Source of the DNA: Hydrogenophaga sp.
Lineage (GTDB): Bacteria; Pseudomonadota; Gammaproteobacteria; Burkholderiales; Burkholderiaceae_C
Length of the DNA stretch: 40,289 nt
Reading direction: 5' to 3'
Assembly (NCBI GenBank): GCA_021154985.1
Contig: JAJNQE010000174.1
Coordinates: 1-40,289, forward strand
Positions 1 through 6,549 of this stretch are shown here, one piece after another. Within the stretch, counting starts at the first letter, position 1; every line of letters starts with the position of its first letter. The translations under genes were made by a program, and so were the position numbers. A model generated the notes under the pieces. The model saw nothing but the letters and a program-made list of their open reading frames with translations. It had not been told where the DNA came from and did not search any database.

Positions 1-896
1 GCCGCGTCGGCGATGGTGCGGCGCAGCGCGGCCTCCGCCTCAGCAGGGTCTTCCTCGGGGATCATGCGGCGGTCGACCTTGAGCACGACCTTGCCGGGGA
101 TCACGTTGGTGTTGGTGCCGCCGCTGATCTGGCCCACGTTCAGATACGGGTGGGTGATGCCCTCGACGTTGGAGGTGACCTTCAGGTAGTCGGTGTTGAG
201 GGCATACAGCGCATTGAGGATGTGGGTGGCACCTTGCAGCGCGTCGGTGCCGCTGTCGGGAATCGCCGCATGCGCCATGTCGCCGTGCACCGTCACCTCG
301 AGTTGCAGGCAGCCGTTGTGCGCCACCACCACCTGGTAGCTGAAGCCGGCGGCGATCATCAGGTCGGGCTTTGTCAAGCCCTTCTTCAGCAGCCAGTCGG
401 GGCCGACCTCGCCACCGAACTCCTCGTCGTAGGTCACGTGCAGTTCCACGCCGCCGGCGAGCTTCGCACCCAGCGATTCCAGCGCGCGGATGGCAAAGGT
501 AAAGCTGGCGATGTCGCACTTGCTCACGGCGGTGGCGCGGCCGTAGATCTTGCCGTCGACGATCTCGCCGCCATAGGGATCGTGCGTCCAGCCTTCACCC
601 GGCGGCACCACGTCGCCGTGCGCATTGAGGGCAATCGTTTTGCCTGCGCCATAGGCCCGGCGCAGGATGAGGTTGGTGATGCTCTGCAGGCCGGCGGCCT
701 GCACCTCGGAGGCGGGCACGGCGTGTTTTTCGGCGTGCAGGCCCATGGCCGCGAGCAGTTCGGCCGTGCGCTCGGCGTGCGGGGCGTTGTTGCCGGGTGG
801 CGTGTCGGTGGGCACGCGCACGAGTTCCTGCAGGAAGCGCACCTCCTCGTCGAAGTGGGCGTCGATCCAGGCATCCAGTTGTTGTTCGGTGGTCAT
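1..896 (-). CDS. M20-family zinc metallohydrolase (ArgE/DapE type), partial
   Basis: The frame is open from ATG at 896 to the window edge, giving about 298 N-terminal residues; the C-terminus lies outside. M20 peptidase motifs are visible: H93-G-D95 as the first metal site with its catalytic Asp, D128, and the E158-E159 pair (general base plus ligand) in a YDEEFGGE context, followed by the dimerisation (lid) domain. The family removes acyl or amino groups from amino-acid-like substrates using two Zn ions in the cytoplasm. It starts only 4 bp after the stop of the uraD-allC gene, so it is almost certainly cotranscribed with ureide catabolism genes. It could act on a ureide or carbamoyl intermediate, but nothing in the sequence proves that; generic annotations such as succinyl-diaminopimelate desuccinylase-like would be family labels only. 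Confidence 0.85.
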   Translation of the reverse strand, partial: MTTEQQLDAWIDAHFDEEVRFLQELVRVPTDTPPGNNAPHAERTAELLAAMGLHAEKHAVPASEVQAAGLQSITNLILRRAYGAGKTIALNAHGDVVPPGEGWTHDPYGGEIVDGKIYGRATAVSKCDIASFTFAIRALESLGAKLAGGVELHVTYDEEFGGEVGPDWLLKKGLTKPDLMIAAGFSYQVVVAHNGCLQLEVTVHGDMAHAAIPDSGTDALQGATHILNALYALNTDYLKVTSNVEGITHPYLNVGQISGGTNTNVIPGKVVLKVDRRMIPEEDPAEAEAALRRTIADA

Positions 897-900
897 GGGT

Positions 901-2709
901 TCAGTTCTTCTGTTCGATGGCGAGTTGCTCAAGCAGGTGCGAGAAGGCGTTCACGCACAGCTCGATGTCGTCGCTGGTGGTGGACTCCAGCGGGTTGTGG
1001 CTGATGCCGCTGTTGAGGCCGCGCACAAACAGCATGGCCTGCGGCATCAACTCGTGCAGCTTCATGGCGTCGTGGCCAGCACCGCTGGGCATGCGGTGCA
1101 GTGGCACGCCGAGCGCATGCACGGCGCGTTCCCAGCGCTCCTGCCACGCCGGCGCACTGGGAGCGGCGGATGCGCGCATGGTTTCTTCCAGCATGAGGCC
1201 GATGCCGCGCCGCTCGCCAATGGCGCGCAACTGGTCCAGCACGTCGCGCTCCAGCGCATCGCGCTGCGCGTTGCTGGGTGCGCGCAGGTCGAGCGAAAAC
1301 TTGCAGCGCCCAGGCACCACGTTGATCGATCCGCCGGGCACCTGCAGCATGCCGATGGTGGCCACCGAGTCGCCGTCGGCGCTGGCGCGCTGCTCGGCGT
1401 AGAGCGCAAGCTCGGCCACCGCGCTGGCAGCGTCGCGCCGGCGGTTCATGGGCGTGGTGCCAGCGTGGCTGGCCATGCCGATGGCCTCGCACAGGTAGCG
1501 CACGCTGGCGTTGATGGAGGTGACCACGCCCAGCGGCAGGTCCATCTCGTTGAGCACCGGACCTTGTTCAATGTGCACTTCAACGAAGCCCAGGTACTTC
1601 GACGGATCGCGTTTCAGGGCGCCGATGGCCTCCAGCGTGGCGGGCAGGCCGGCATGGCGCATGGCGTCCCGCATGGTCACGCCATCGGAGTCCTGCTGGT
1701 CGAGCCAGACCGGATTGAAGTGACCGGTGAGTGCGCCCGAACCGAGAAAGGTGGCCTTGTAGCGCTGGCCTTCTTCTTCGGCAAAGCCCACCACCTCGAT
1801 GGCGAACGGCAGGCGCTGGCCGGCTGCGTGGAGCTGCTTCACGCAGGCCATGGGCACGAAGATGCCCAGGCGGCCGTCGTACTTGCCGCCGTTGCGCACC
1901 GTGTCAAAGTGGCTGCCGGTGAGCAGTGTCTTCACTCCCTCTCCCTCTGGGAGAGGGCTGGGGTGGGCGCCCGCGCGGTACACCCCCACCACGTTGCCCA
2001 CAGCGTCGATGCCGACCTCGTCAAACCCGCACGACTGCATACGCGCCACCAGATCGGCCGCACACGCCCGGTGTGCATCGGTCAGGTAGGTCACGGTGAG
2101 CTGGCCCTGCTCGGCGAACCCCGGATCGCTGTGGCGTGCCAGGTCTTCGTGCCAGTCCCACACCTCGTTGCCGATCGCCGGTGTGAAGCCGAACTTGTCG
2201 TTGAGCCGGATCTCGGCGATGCGGTGGATGTTGCGCAGACACTCGCCGCGCTCGAAGTCCATCGGGTTGCCCAGGCGGCGCTCGACGGTGGCGATGATCT
2301 CGCGCTTGGACAAACCGGTGCCGCGTGGTCCACGCACCGCCAGCACGAAGGGAAAGCCGAATTTCGCGATGTATTGGGCGTTGAGCCGCTGGATGTGCGC
2401 GAGCTCCTCGGGCGTGCAGTTCGTGAGCCCGGCCTTCTGCTGTTCGTTGGTCGACTCGGCCGTGAGGGACCGGCTCTCCATGGCCTTGCCCGCGAGCTCG
2501 GGGTGGGCACGGATCAGTGCGATCTGTGCGTCCGTCGGGGCCTTGGCCAGCACGGTCACCATGGCGTGTTTGAGTGCGGCGAGCGATGCGAAGGGGCGTT
2601 GTGCCAGCGCCTGCTCCGCGATCCAGGGTGAGTGTTCGTACAGCCCGTCGAGCAGGCGCAGCGCCTCGGCTGGCGAGGCGCTGTTGAGTTGGTTCAGGGT
2701 GGTGGTCAT
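901..2709 (-). CDS. Fused OHCU decarboxylase (UraD) - allantoate amidohydrolase (AllC)
   Basis: A 602-residue two-domain protein. Residues about 10-195 are a 2-oxo-4-hydroxy-4-carboxy-5-ureidoimidazoline decarboxylase, with the hallmark HPELAG (H69) and STNEQ...GL motifs; it makes S-allantoin from OHCU. Residues about 203-602 are an M20 allantoate amidohydrolase/carbamoylase, with metal-site motifs GSHFDTV (H267), YDGRLG (D278), EEEGQR (311-316), VHIEQGP (H379) and the C-terminal SHNPLE (H571). It hydrolyses allantoate, releasing ammonia. The domains catalyse non-consecutive steps; the allantoinase between them is the next gene upstream (puuE, 3 bp away). Residues 251-258 (SPLPEGEG) are encoded by an inserted palindromic repeat in the loop before H267. 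The reading frame is intact across the fusion and the insert. Confidence 0.9.
   Translation of the reverse strand: MTTTLNQLNSASPAEALRLLDGLYEHSPWIAEQALAQRPFASLAALKHAMVTVLAKAPTDAQIALIRAHPELAGKAMESRSLTAESTNEQQKAGLTNCTPEELAHIQRLNAQYIAKFGFPFVLAVRGPRGTGLSKREIIATVERRLGNPMDFERGECLRNIHRIAEIRLNDKFGFTPAIGNEVWDWHEDLARHSDPGFAEQGQLTVTYLTDAHRACAADLVARMQSCGFDEVGIDAVGNVVGVYRAGAHPSPLPEGEGVKTLLTGSHFDTVRNGGKYDGRLGIFVPMACVKQLHAAGQRLPFAIEVVGFAEEEGQRYKATFLGSGALTGHFNPVWLDQQDSDGVTMRDAMRHAGLPATLEAIGALKRDPSKYLGFVEVHIEQGPVLNEMDLPLGVVTSINASVRYLCEAIGMASHAGTTPMNRRRDAASAVAELALYAEQRASADGDSVATIGMLQVPGGSINVVPGRCKFSLDLRAPSNAQRDALERDVLDQLRAIGERRGIGLMLEETMRASAAPSAPAWQERWERAVHALGVPLHRMPSGAGHDAMKLHELMPQAMLFVRGLNSGISHNPLESTTSDDIELCVNAFSHLLEQLAIEQKN
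1937..1957. repeat. Palindromic GC-rich repeat inserted in frame in uraD-allC
   Basis: CCCTCTCCC (1937-1945), spacer TCT, GGGAGAGGG (1949-1957): two perfect 9-bp arms, followed by CTGGGGTGGG. This matches from memory a dispersed palindromic element common in beta- and gammaproteobacterial genomes, which encodes SPLPEGEG in one frame and SLWERAGV on the other strand. Here it is read as SPLPEGEG within the AllC domain. Only one copy is present in this window, so its dispersed nature rests on prior knowledge. Confidence 0.75.
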
Positions 2710-2712
2710 GGC

Positions 2713-3663
2713 TCAGGCCGGTGCCGGGTGGTGTTGCCGCCAGTGGCGGGCGATGTCGATGCGCCGCGCCACCCACACGTGGTCGTGGCGGGCGATGTGG
2801 TCCAGAAACCGCTGCAGCGCGGTGATGCGCCCGGGGCGGCCGAGCAGGCGACAGTGCATGCCGATGCTCATCATTTTTGGGCGGTCCAGGCCGGCTGGGT
2901 CGCCTTCTGCATAGAGCGCGTCAAAGCTGTCCTTGAGGTACTGGAAAAACGGGTCGGCGTGCGAGTAGCCCTGGGGCAGGGCGAAGCGCATGTCGTTGCA
3001 GTCCAGCGTGTACGGCACGATGAGCTGGTGGGCGTCGCTGCCATCGGTTTTGCGGACCTTCATCCAGAACGGCAGGTCATCGCCGTAGTAATCGCTGTCG
3101 TACTCGAAGCCGCCGAAGTCGGCCACCAGGCGGCGCGTGTTCGGGCTGTCGCGCCCGGTGTACCAGCCCAGAGGCCGGCTGCCGGTGAGTGTTTGCATGA
3201 TCTGCATGGCTTGCGCCATGTGGGCGCGCTCGGTGGGCTCAATCACGTTCTGGTAGTGGATCCACTTCAGGCCATGGCAGGCGAACTCGTGGCCGAGTTC
3301 CTTCAGCGCTGCGGTCACGTCGGGGCAGCGCTGCAACGCCGTGGCCACGCCGAACACGGTGAGCGGCAAGCCGCGCTGTTCGAACTCGCGCAGGATGCGC
3401 CACACGCCAGCGCGCGAGCCGTATTCGTAGATGCCCTCCATGCTGATGTGCCGCGCGGGATAGGCCGCCGGGTTGAACATCTCGGAGAGGAATTGTTCGG
3501 ACGCGTCGTCGCCGTGCAGCACGCTGTTCTCGCCGCCTTCCTCGTAGTTCAGCACGAACTGCACGGCGATGCGCGCGCCGTTGGGCCAGCGGGCGTGGGG
3601 GGTGTGGCGGCCGTAACCGGCCAGATCGCGTGGGTAGCTTGATGTGGCGTCGTACAGCGTCAT
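2713..3663 (-). CDS. puuE: Allantoinase PuuE, polysaccharide-deacetylase fold
   Basis: A 316-residue protein of the NodB/polysaccharide deacetylase superfamily, in the cofactor-independent allantoinase (PuuE) subgroup. It opens the hydantoin ring of allantoin to give allantoate in the cytoplasm. Family signatures include NYEEGGE (39-45), the SEMFNPAAYP segment, the EYGSRAG stretch, GHEFACHG (124-131) and GWYTGR; length is typical (about 300-320). It is unrelated to the amidohydrolase-type allantoinase AllB. The gene lies between gntR (4-bp overlap, ATGA) and uraD-allC (3-bp gap), so these form one operon and PuuE supplies the step missing from the neighbouring fusion protein. The start at 3663 overlaps the gntR stop, as expected for translational coupling. 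Confidence 0.93.
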   Translation of the reverse strand: MTLYDATSSYPRDLAGYGRHTPHARWPNGARIAVQFVLNYEEGGENSVLHGDDASEQFLSEMFNPAAYPARHISMEGIYEYGSRAGVWRILREFEQRGLPLTVFGVATALQRCPDVTAALKELGHEFACHGLKWIHYQNVIEPTERAHMAQAMQIMQTLTGSRPLGWYTGRDSPNTRRLVADFGGFEYDSDYYGDDLPFWMKVRKTDGSDAHQLIVPYTLDCNDMRFALPQGYSHADPFFQYLKDSFDALYAEGDPAGLDRPKMMSIGMHCRLLGRPGRITALQRFLDHIARHDHVWVARRIDIARHWRQHHPAPA

Positions 3664-4325
3664 GACAGTGCAATCGAAATGTCGTTGATGGGCAGCTTGC
3701 GGTCGAAGGTGAGGTTCTCTTCCACGTGCTGCAGGTGCTCGTTCATCAGGCGCACGGCCAGTTCTTCGTCGCGCGCGGCCAGGGCTTTGACGATGTCCGC
3801 GTGTTCGTCGTGCGAGTGCGCAGCGGCCTGGTTGGTCTGGTACATGAGCGTGATCAGCGCGCAGCGCGAGATGAGGTCGCGCAGCAGTTCGGCCAGCACC
3901 TGGTTGCCCATGAGCTCTGCCATGCGCACGTGAAAGTCGCCGAGCAATTCGGTGCGCCCGGCCACGTCGTCGTTGTTCACGGCCAGCTTTTCTTGGGCCA
4001 CATGCTCACGCAGCGCCTTGAGCTTGGCCGGCGTCACCGTCTTTACAAAGGCGCGCGTCATTTCTGCTTCCAGCATGCGCCGCACCGCAAACACCTGCTG
4101 CGCCTCTTCCACCGAAGGCGCGGCGACAAAGGCGCCGCGCGCGGGCTCCAGGCGGATCAGCCGGTTCTGCGACAACTGGAACAGCGCCTGCCGCACCAGC
4201 GTGCGCGAGACGCCAAAGTGGTCGGCCAGCTTCTGTTCGGCCAGCTTGGCGCCCGGGTTGAGGCGGTGCTCGACGATGGCGCGAGTGAGCGACTCGACGA
4301 TGTGCAGGGTACTGGAGGTTTCCAT
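3660..4325 (-). CDS. GntR-family (FCD) transcriptional regulator of the urate cluster
   Basis: A 221-residue regulator. Residues about 8-70 form the GntR winged helix-turn-helix (LAEQKLADHFGVSRTLVRQA core); residues about 78-205 form an all-helical FCD ligand domain with the D-x-H and HADIVKAL motifs that often bind a metal and a carboxylate ligand. I chose ATG 4325 because the domain starts right there; the frame extends upstream to 4556, but that part runs through the uraH promoter and coding region. It heads the minus-strand operon gntR-puuE-uraD/allC-M20 and is divergent from uraH. A perfect 16-bp palindrome sits 27 bp upstream of its start, so autoregulation is likely. The effector (urate, allantoin or allantoate) is inferred, not shown. 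Confidence 0.9.
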   Translation of the reverse strand: METSSTLHIVESLTRAIVEHRLNPGAKLAEQKLADHFGVSRTLVRQALFQLSQNRLIRLEPARGAFVAAPSVEEAQQVFAVRRMLEAEMTRAFVKTVTPAKLKALREHVAQEKLAVNNDDVAGRTELLGDFHVRMAELMGNQVLAELLRDLISRCALITLMYQTNQAAAHSHDEHADIVKALAARDEELAVRLMNEHLQHVEENLTFDRKLPINDISIALS

Positions 4326-4351
4326 GGATTCATCATAGCCAGAAAACCGGA

Positions 4352-4367
4352 AAAGTGTATACACTTT
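4352..4367. promoter_or_regulatory. Operator palindrome between gntR and uraH
   Basis: AAAGTGTATACACTTT is a perfect 16-bp palindrome in the 73-bp divergent intergenic space, 27 bp from the gntR start and 31 bp from uraH. GTGTATACAC fits the TGTATACA-type sites bound by many FCD-type GntR regulators. A second copy of the 10-bp core lies before puuD (6490-6499). Confidence 0.75.
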
Positions 4368-4398
4368 CAGTCGACTGATCACCACCGGAGAGACGCCC

Positions 4399-4752
4399 AT
4401 GGGCTTGAGTACACACGTTCTGGACACCATGCACGGCTGTCCCGCCGCCGGCATGCAGGTGGAGCTGCACACCACCCAGGGCGACCAGGCCACGCTGGTC
4501 AAACGCTTCACGCTCAACGCCGATGGCCGCAACCCCGATGGGCCGCTGTACGACAACGCGAGCTTGAAGGCGGGTACCTACCGCCTGGTGTTCGATGTAA
4601 AGGGCTACTTTGCGGCCAGGGGCGTTGCGTTGCCCGAGCCGAATTTCCTCAACCGCGTGTCGCTGGACTTCGGCGTGGCCCACGCCGACCAGCATTACCA
4701 CGTGCCGCTGCTGGTGAGCCCGTGGAGCTATTCGACTTACAGGGGAAGCTGA
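4399..4752 (+). CDS. uraH: 5-hydroxyisourate hydrolase (transthyretin-like)
   Basis: A 117-residue protein of typical length for the family. It hydrolyses 5-hydroxyisourate, the product of urate oxidation, to OHCU. The active-site residues are visible: H6 in LSTHVLD, R44 in ADGRNPDGP, H101 in HYHVPLL, and the diagnostic C-terminal tetrapeptide YRGS (114-117). No signal peptide is seen, so it is cytoplasmic. A Shine-Dalgarno sequence, GGAGAG, precedes ATG 4399. It is transcribed divergently from gntR across the palindromic operator, and its product feeds the UraD domain encoded on the other side. Confidence 0.96.
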   Translation: MGLSTHVLDTMHGCPAAGMQVELHTTQGDQATLVKRFTLNADGRNPDGPLYDNASLKAGTYRLVFDVKGYFAARGVALPEPNFLNRVSLDFGVAHADQHYHVPLLVSPWSYSTYRGS

Positions 4753-4756
4753 GACT

Positions 4757-4779
4757 GCGTTCTCCTGGCCGGAGAACGC
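4757..4779. terminator. Hairpin after uraH in a convergent gap
   Basis: GCGTTCTCC / GGAGAACGC arms of 9 bp around a 5-nt loop, 5 bp after the uraH stop and before the convergent lipoprotein gene. There is no T-run, so it may be a weak or Rho-assisted terminator or an mRNA-stabilising 3' hairpin. Farther on, CGCCGC-AG-GCGGCG (4847-4860) is a second small GC-rich inverted repeat. Confidence 0.45.
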
Positions 4780-4874
4780 GCCTTGACCCAGAACGCGGCG
4801 GAACTGGCTCTGCCAGGCCGCACGCGTTGCCCACTTGAGGGGGTGACGCCGCAGGCGGCGCGGGGGTGCTGCCT

Positions 4875-5444
4875 TTACTTGCTGCGTTGTCCTTCGGTCA
4901 GCGTGTCCAGCTGGAAGTTGCCGCTCTTGTCCCACAGCCACACATCGGTGTAGGTCACGCTGCCCATGCGCACGGGTGCCGGGAACGGTGCTGCGGCACG
5001 CACGGTGCGTTCGATCTCGCGCATCACATCGGGCACATGGCTCGGTGCTCGCATCCAGCTCACGTTGCGCACATGGCCCCGGTTGTCCACCTCGACCTGC
5101 AACACACCGACCGCGTGCATCAGCGGGGGCAACTGGCCCTTGTAGATGCGGTGGCCGTTGCGCTCGTAGATGTGCCGCGCGCCGTCCTTGCGGTAGTCCA
5201 GCGGCGACATGGCGTGCGAGATGAAGGCGGGTGGCGGCAATTCAGACACCGGAGGAGGTGGCGCGGGCGCGGGTGCCGGGGGAGGTGGCGGCGCTGGCGG
5301 GGGCGGTGGGGGTGGTGATGCGCACGAAGCGAGCAGCACGGCGGTCAGCACGCCGACCCAGGCCCAGGGCGTTCGGCCGTTGCGGTTGGAAACAGGGGCA
5401 TCGGGCCGGGCGGCGGGATGCGGTGCGGATGCTGTGTCTCTCAT
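4875..5444 (-). CDS. Proline-rich lipoprotein with TonB-C-like domain
   Basis: 189 residues from ATG 5444. A long polar N-region leads to a hydrophobic segment ending in LLASC (C41), a lipobox-like site, so it is probably a lipoprotein; alternatively the segment is a plain membrane anchor. Residues 44-67 are almost all Pro/Ala, a periplasm-spanning linker as in TonB. Residues about 105-180 resemble a TonB C-terminal fold (GVLQVEVDNRGHVRNVSW, then a helix, then PFPAPV). I chose 5444 over the in-frame 5543 because the upstream residues are low-complexity and lie in the divergent promoter gap with xdhC. It sits inside the urate cluster but in opposite orientation. Function is unknown; a role in envelope energy coupling or uptake is only a guess. 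Confidence 0.75.
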   Translation of the reverse strand: MRDTASAPHPAARPDAPVSNRNGRTPWAWVGVLTAVLLASCASPPPPPPPAPPPPPAPAPAPPPPVSELPPPAFISHAMSPLDYRKDGARHIYERNGHRIYKGQLPPLMHAVGVLQVEVDNRGHVRNVSWMRAPSHVPDVMREIERTVRAAAPFPAPVRMGSVTYTDVWLWDKSGNFQLDTLTEGQRSK

Positions 5445-5615
5445 GTGGGCAAACCTGTTGGATCTGATCGGGCCCGATCGCGCGGGGCGCGCATACGGCG
5501 GGTTGGATGGCCTGTATTGTGGATGGGCTGTGGCGTTTCGCACAGTAAGGTCGATACTGGGCTGCCAAGCGTCTGTTTACGTCTCCATACACATTCTTTG
5601 ACATCAACGCCACAC

Positions 5616-6476
5616 ATGTCCGGCGAGCTTGAAACCTTTTTATTGAATCTGGCGCGAGGCCCGGCGGTGCTCGTCACCGTTGAGCACACACGCGGCTCCG
5701 TTCCCCGCGAATCGGGCGCCTGGATGGCGGTCTTTGCCGATGCGACATGCGGCGAAGTGGGCACGATCGGCGGCGGCCAATTGGAGTGGAAAGCAACACA
5801 GCAAGCCCGCGAAGTCCTGACGCTCTGGGCGCTGCAACCGCACGACGTGCCGGCCGAGTGGCGCGAGCGCATCACGCTGGGGCCGAGCCTGGGCCAGTGC
5901 TGCGGGGGGGCGCTGGTGCTTCGCTTCGAGCCGGTGGACGCTTCGCAAGCGGAACAACTGCGCGAGCGCCTTCGGCCCAGGCACACGCCGCTGGCGCTGT
6001 TTGGCGGCGGCCATGTGGGACGGGCGATCGTGCAGGCGCTGGCGCCACTGCCGTTCGATGTGACCTGGATCGACAGCCGAGACGGTGTGTTTCCAGCCCA
6101 TTTGCCCTCGCAAGTGACCACCGAACATTCCGACCCGGTGCACGCCGCCGTGCGCGATGTGGCTCCCGGAGCTTGTGTGCTCGTGATGAGTTTTTCGCAC
6201 GCTGAAGACCTGGATGTGGTGGCGGCCTGTCTGCTGCGACAGCGCGAGCACCATGACCTTGCCTTCATTGGCCTGATCGGCAGCCGCACCAAGTGGGCCA
6301 CCTTCCGCCACCGCCTTGCCGAGCGCGGCTTCACCGCCGCCGAGCTCGCCCTCGTGACCTGCCCGATCGGTTTGCCGGGCATTCAGAGCAAGGTGCCGGC
6401 GGTGATCGCTGCATCGGTCGTGGCTCAGTTGTTGCTTGCCGTGAACGTCAATGAAACCACTGCTGAGACGACTTGA
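5616..6476 (+). CDS. xdhC: XdhC-type molybdenum cofactor maturation factor for xanthine dehydrogenase
   Basis: 286 residues from ATG 5616; the frame is open upstream to 5418 but that stretch is noncoding in character. XdhC binds molybdenum cofactor, promotes its sulfuration and inserts it into xanthine dehydrogenase XdhAB. Visible features are the N-terminal XdhC domain (EHTRGSVPRE, GTIGGGQLE with a later QCCGGAL) and a C-terminal Rossmann domain (FGGGHVGRA, then GLIGSRTKW and CPIGLPGI), the usual architecture and length. xdhA and xdhB are not in the window and may lie beyond the left edge or elsewhere. Xanthine dehydrogenase makes urate, the substrate of PuuD encoded 73 bp downstream. Confidence 0.93.
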   Translation: MSGELETFLLNLARGPAVLVTVEHTRGSVPRESGAWMAVFADATCGEVGTIGGGQLEWKATQQAREVLTLWALQPHDVPAEWRERITLGPSLGQCCGGALVLRFEPVDASQAEQLRERLRPRHTPLALFGGGHVGRAIVQALAPLPFDVTWIDSRDGVFPAHLPSQVTTEHSDPVHAAVRDVAPGACVLVMSFSHAEDLDVVAACLLRQREHHDLAFIGLIGSRTKWATFRHRLAERGFTAAELALVTCPIGLPGIQSKVPAVIAASVVAQLLLAVNVNETTAETT

Positions 6477-6486
6477 TTGTCCGCAA

Positions 6487-6502
6487 AATGTGTATACACT
6501 TT
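6487..6502. promoter_or_regulatory. Second GTGTATACAC operator, upstream of puuD
   Basis: The core GTGTATACAC (6490-6499), with flanking A/T runs, repeats the gntR-uraH palindrome; the outer arm position 6489/6500 is mismatched. It lies 50 bp upstream of the puuD ATG and 11 bp after xdhC, so puuD probably has its own GntR-controlled promoter rather than depending only on read-through from xdhC. Confidence 0.7.
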
Positions 6503-6549
6503 CCCGCTTCGCAAGCCTTGATCTTGCTTTGACCTTGCCCTGAGGTGCC

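Noticed and set aside
667..2631. 654-residue open frame on the plus strand
   Set aside because: It is antisense to uraD-allC, is rich in His/Gly/Arg without any domain, and reflects high GC at third positions of the true gene.
4847..4860. CGCCGC-AG-GCGGCG as a dispersed intergenic repeat
   Set aside because: Arms of 6 bp in high-GC DNA are expected by chance, and there is no second copy in the window to support it.
5588..5600. Third GntR-like half-site (CATACACA) before xdhC
   Set aside because: Only one half of the palindrome is present, so it is not supported as an operator.
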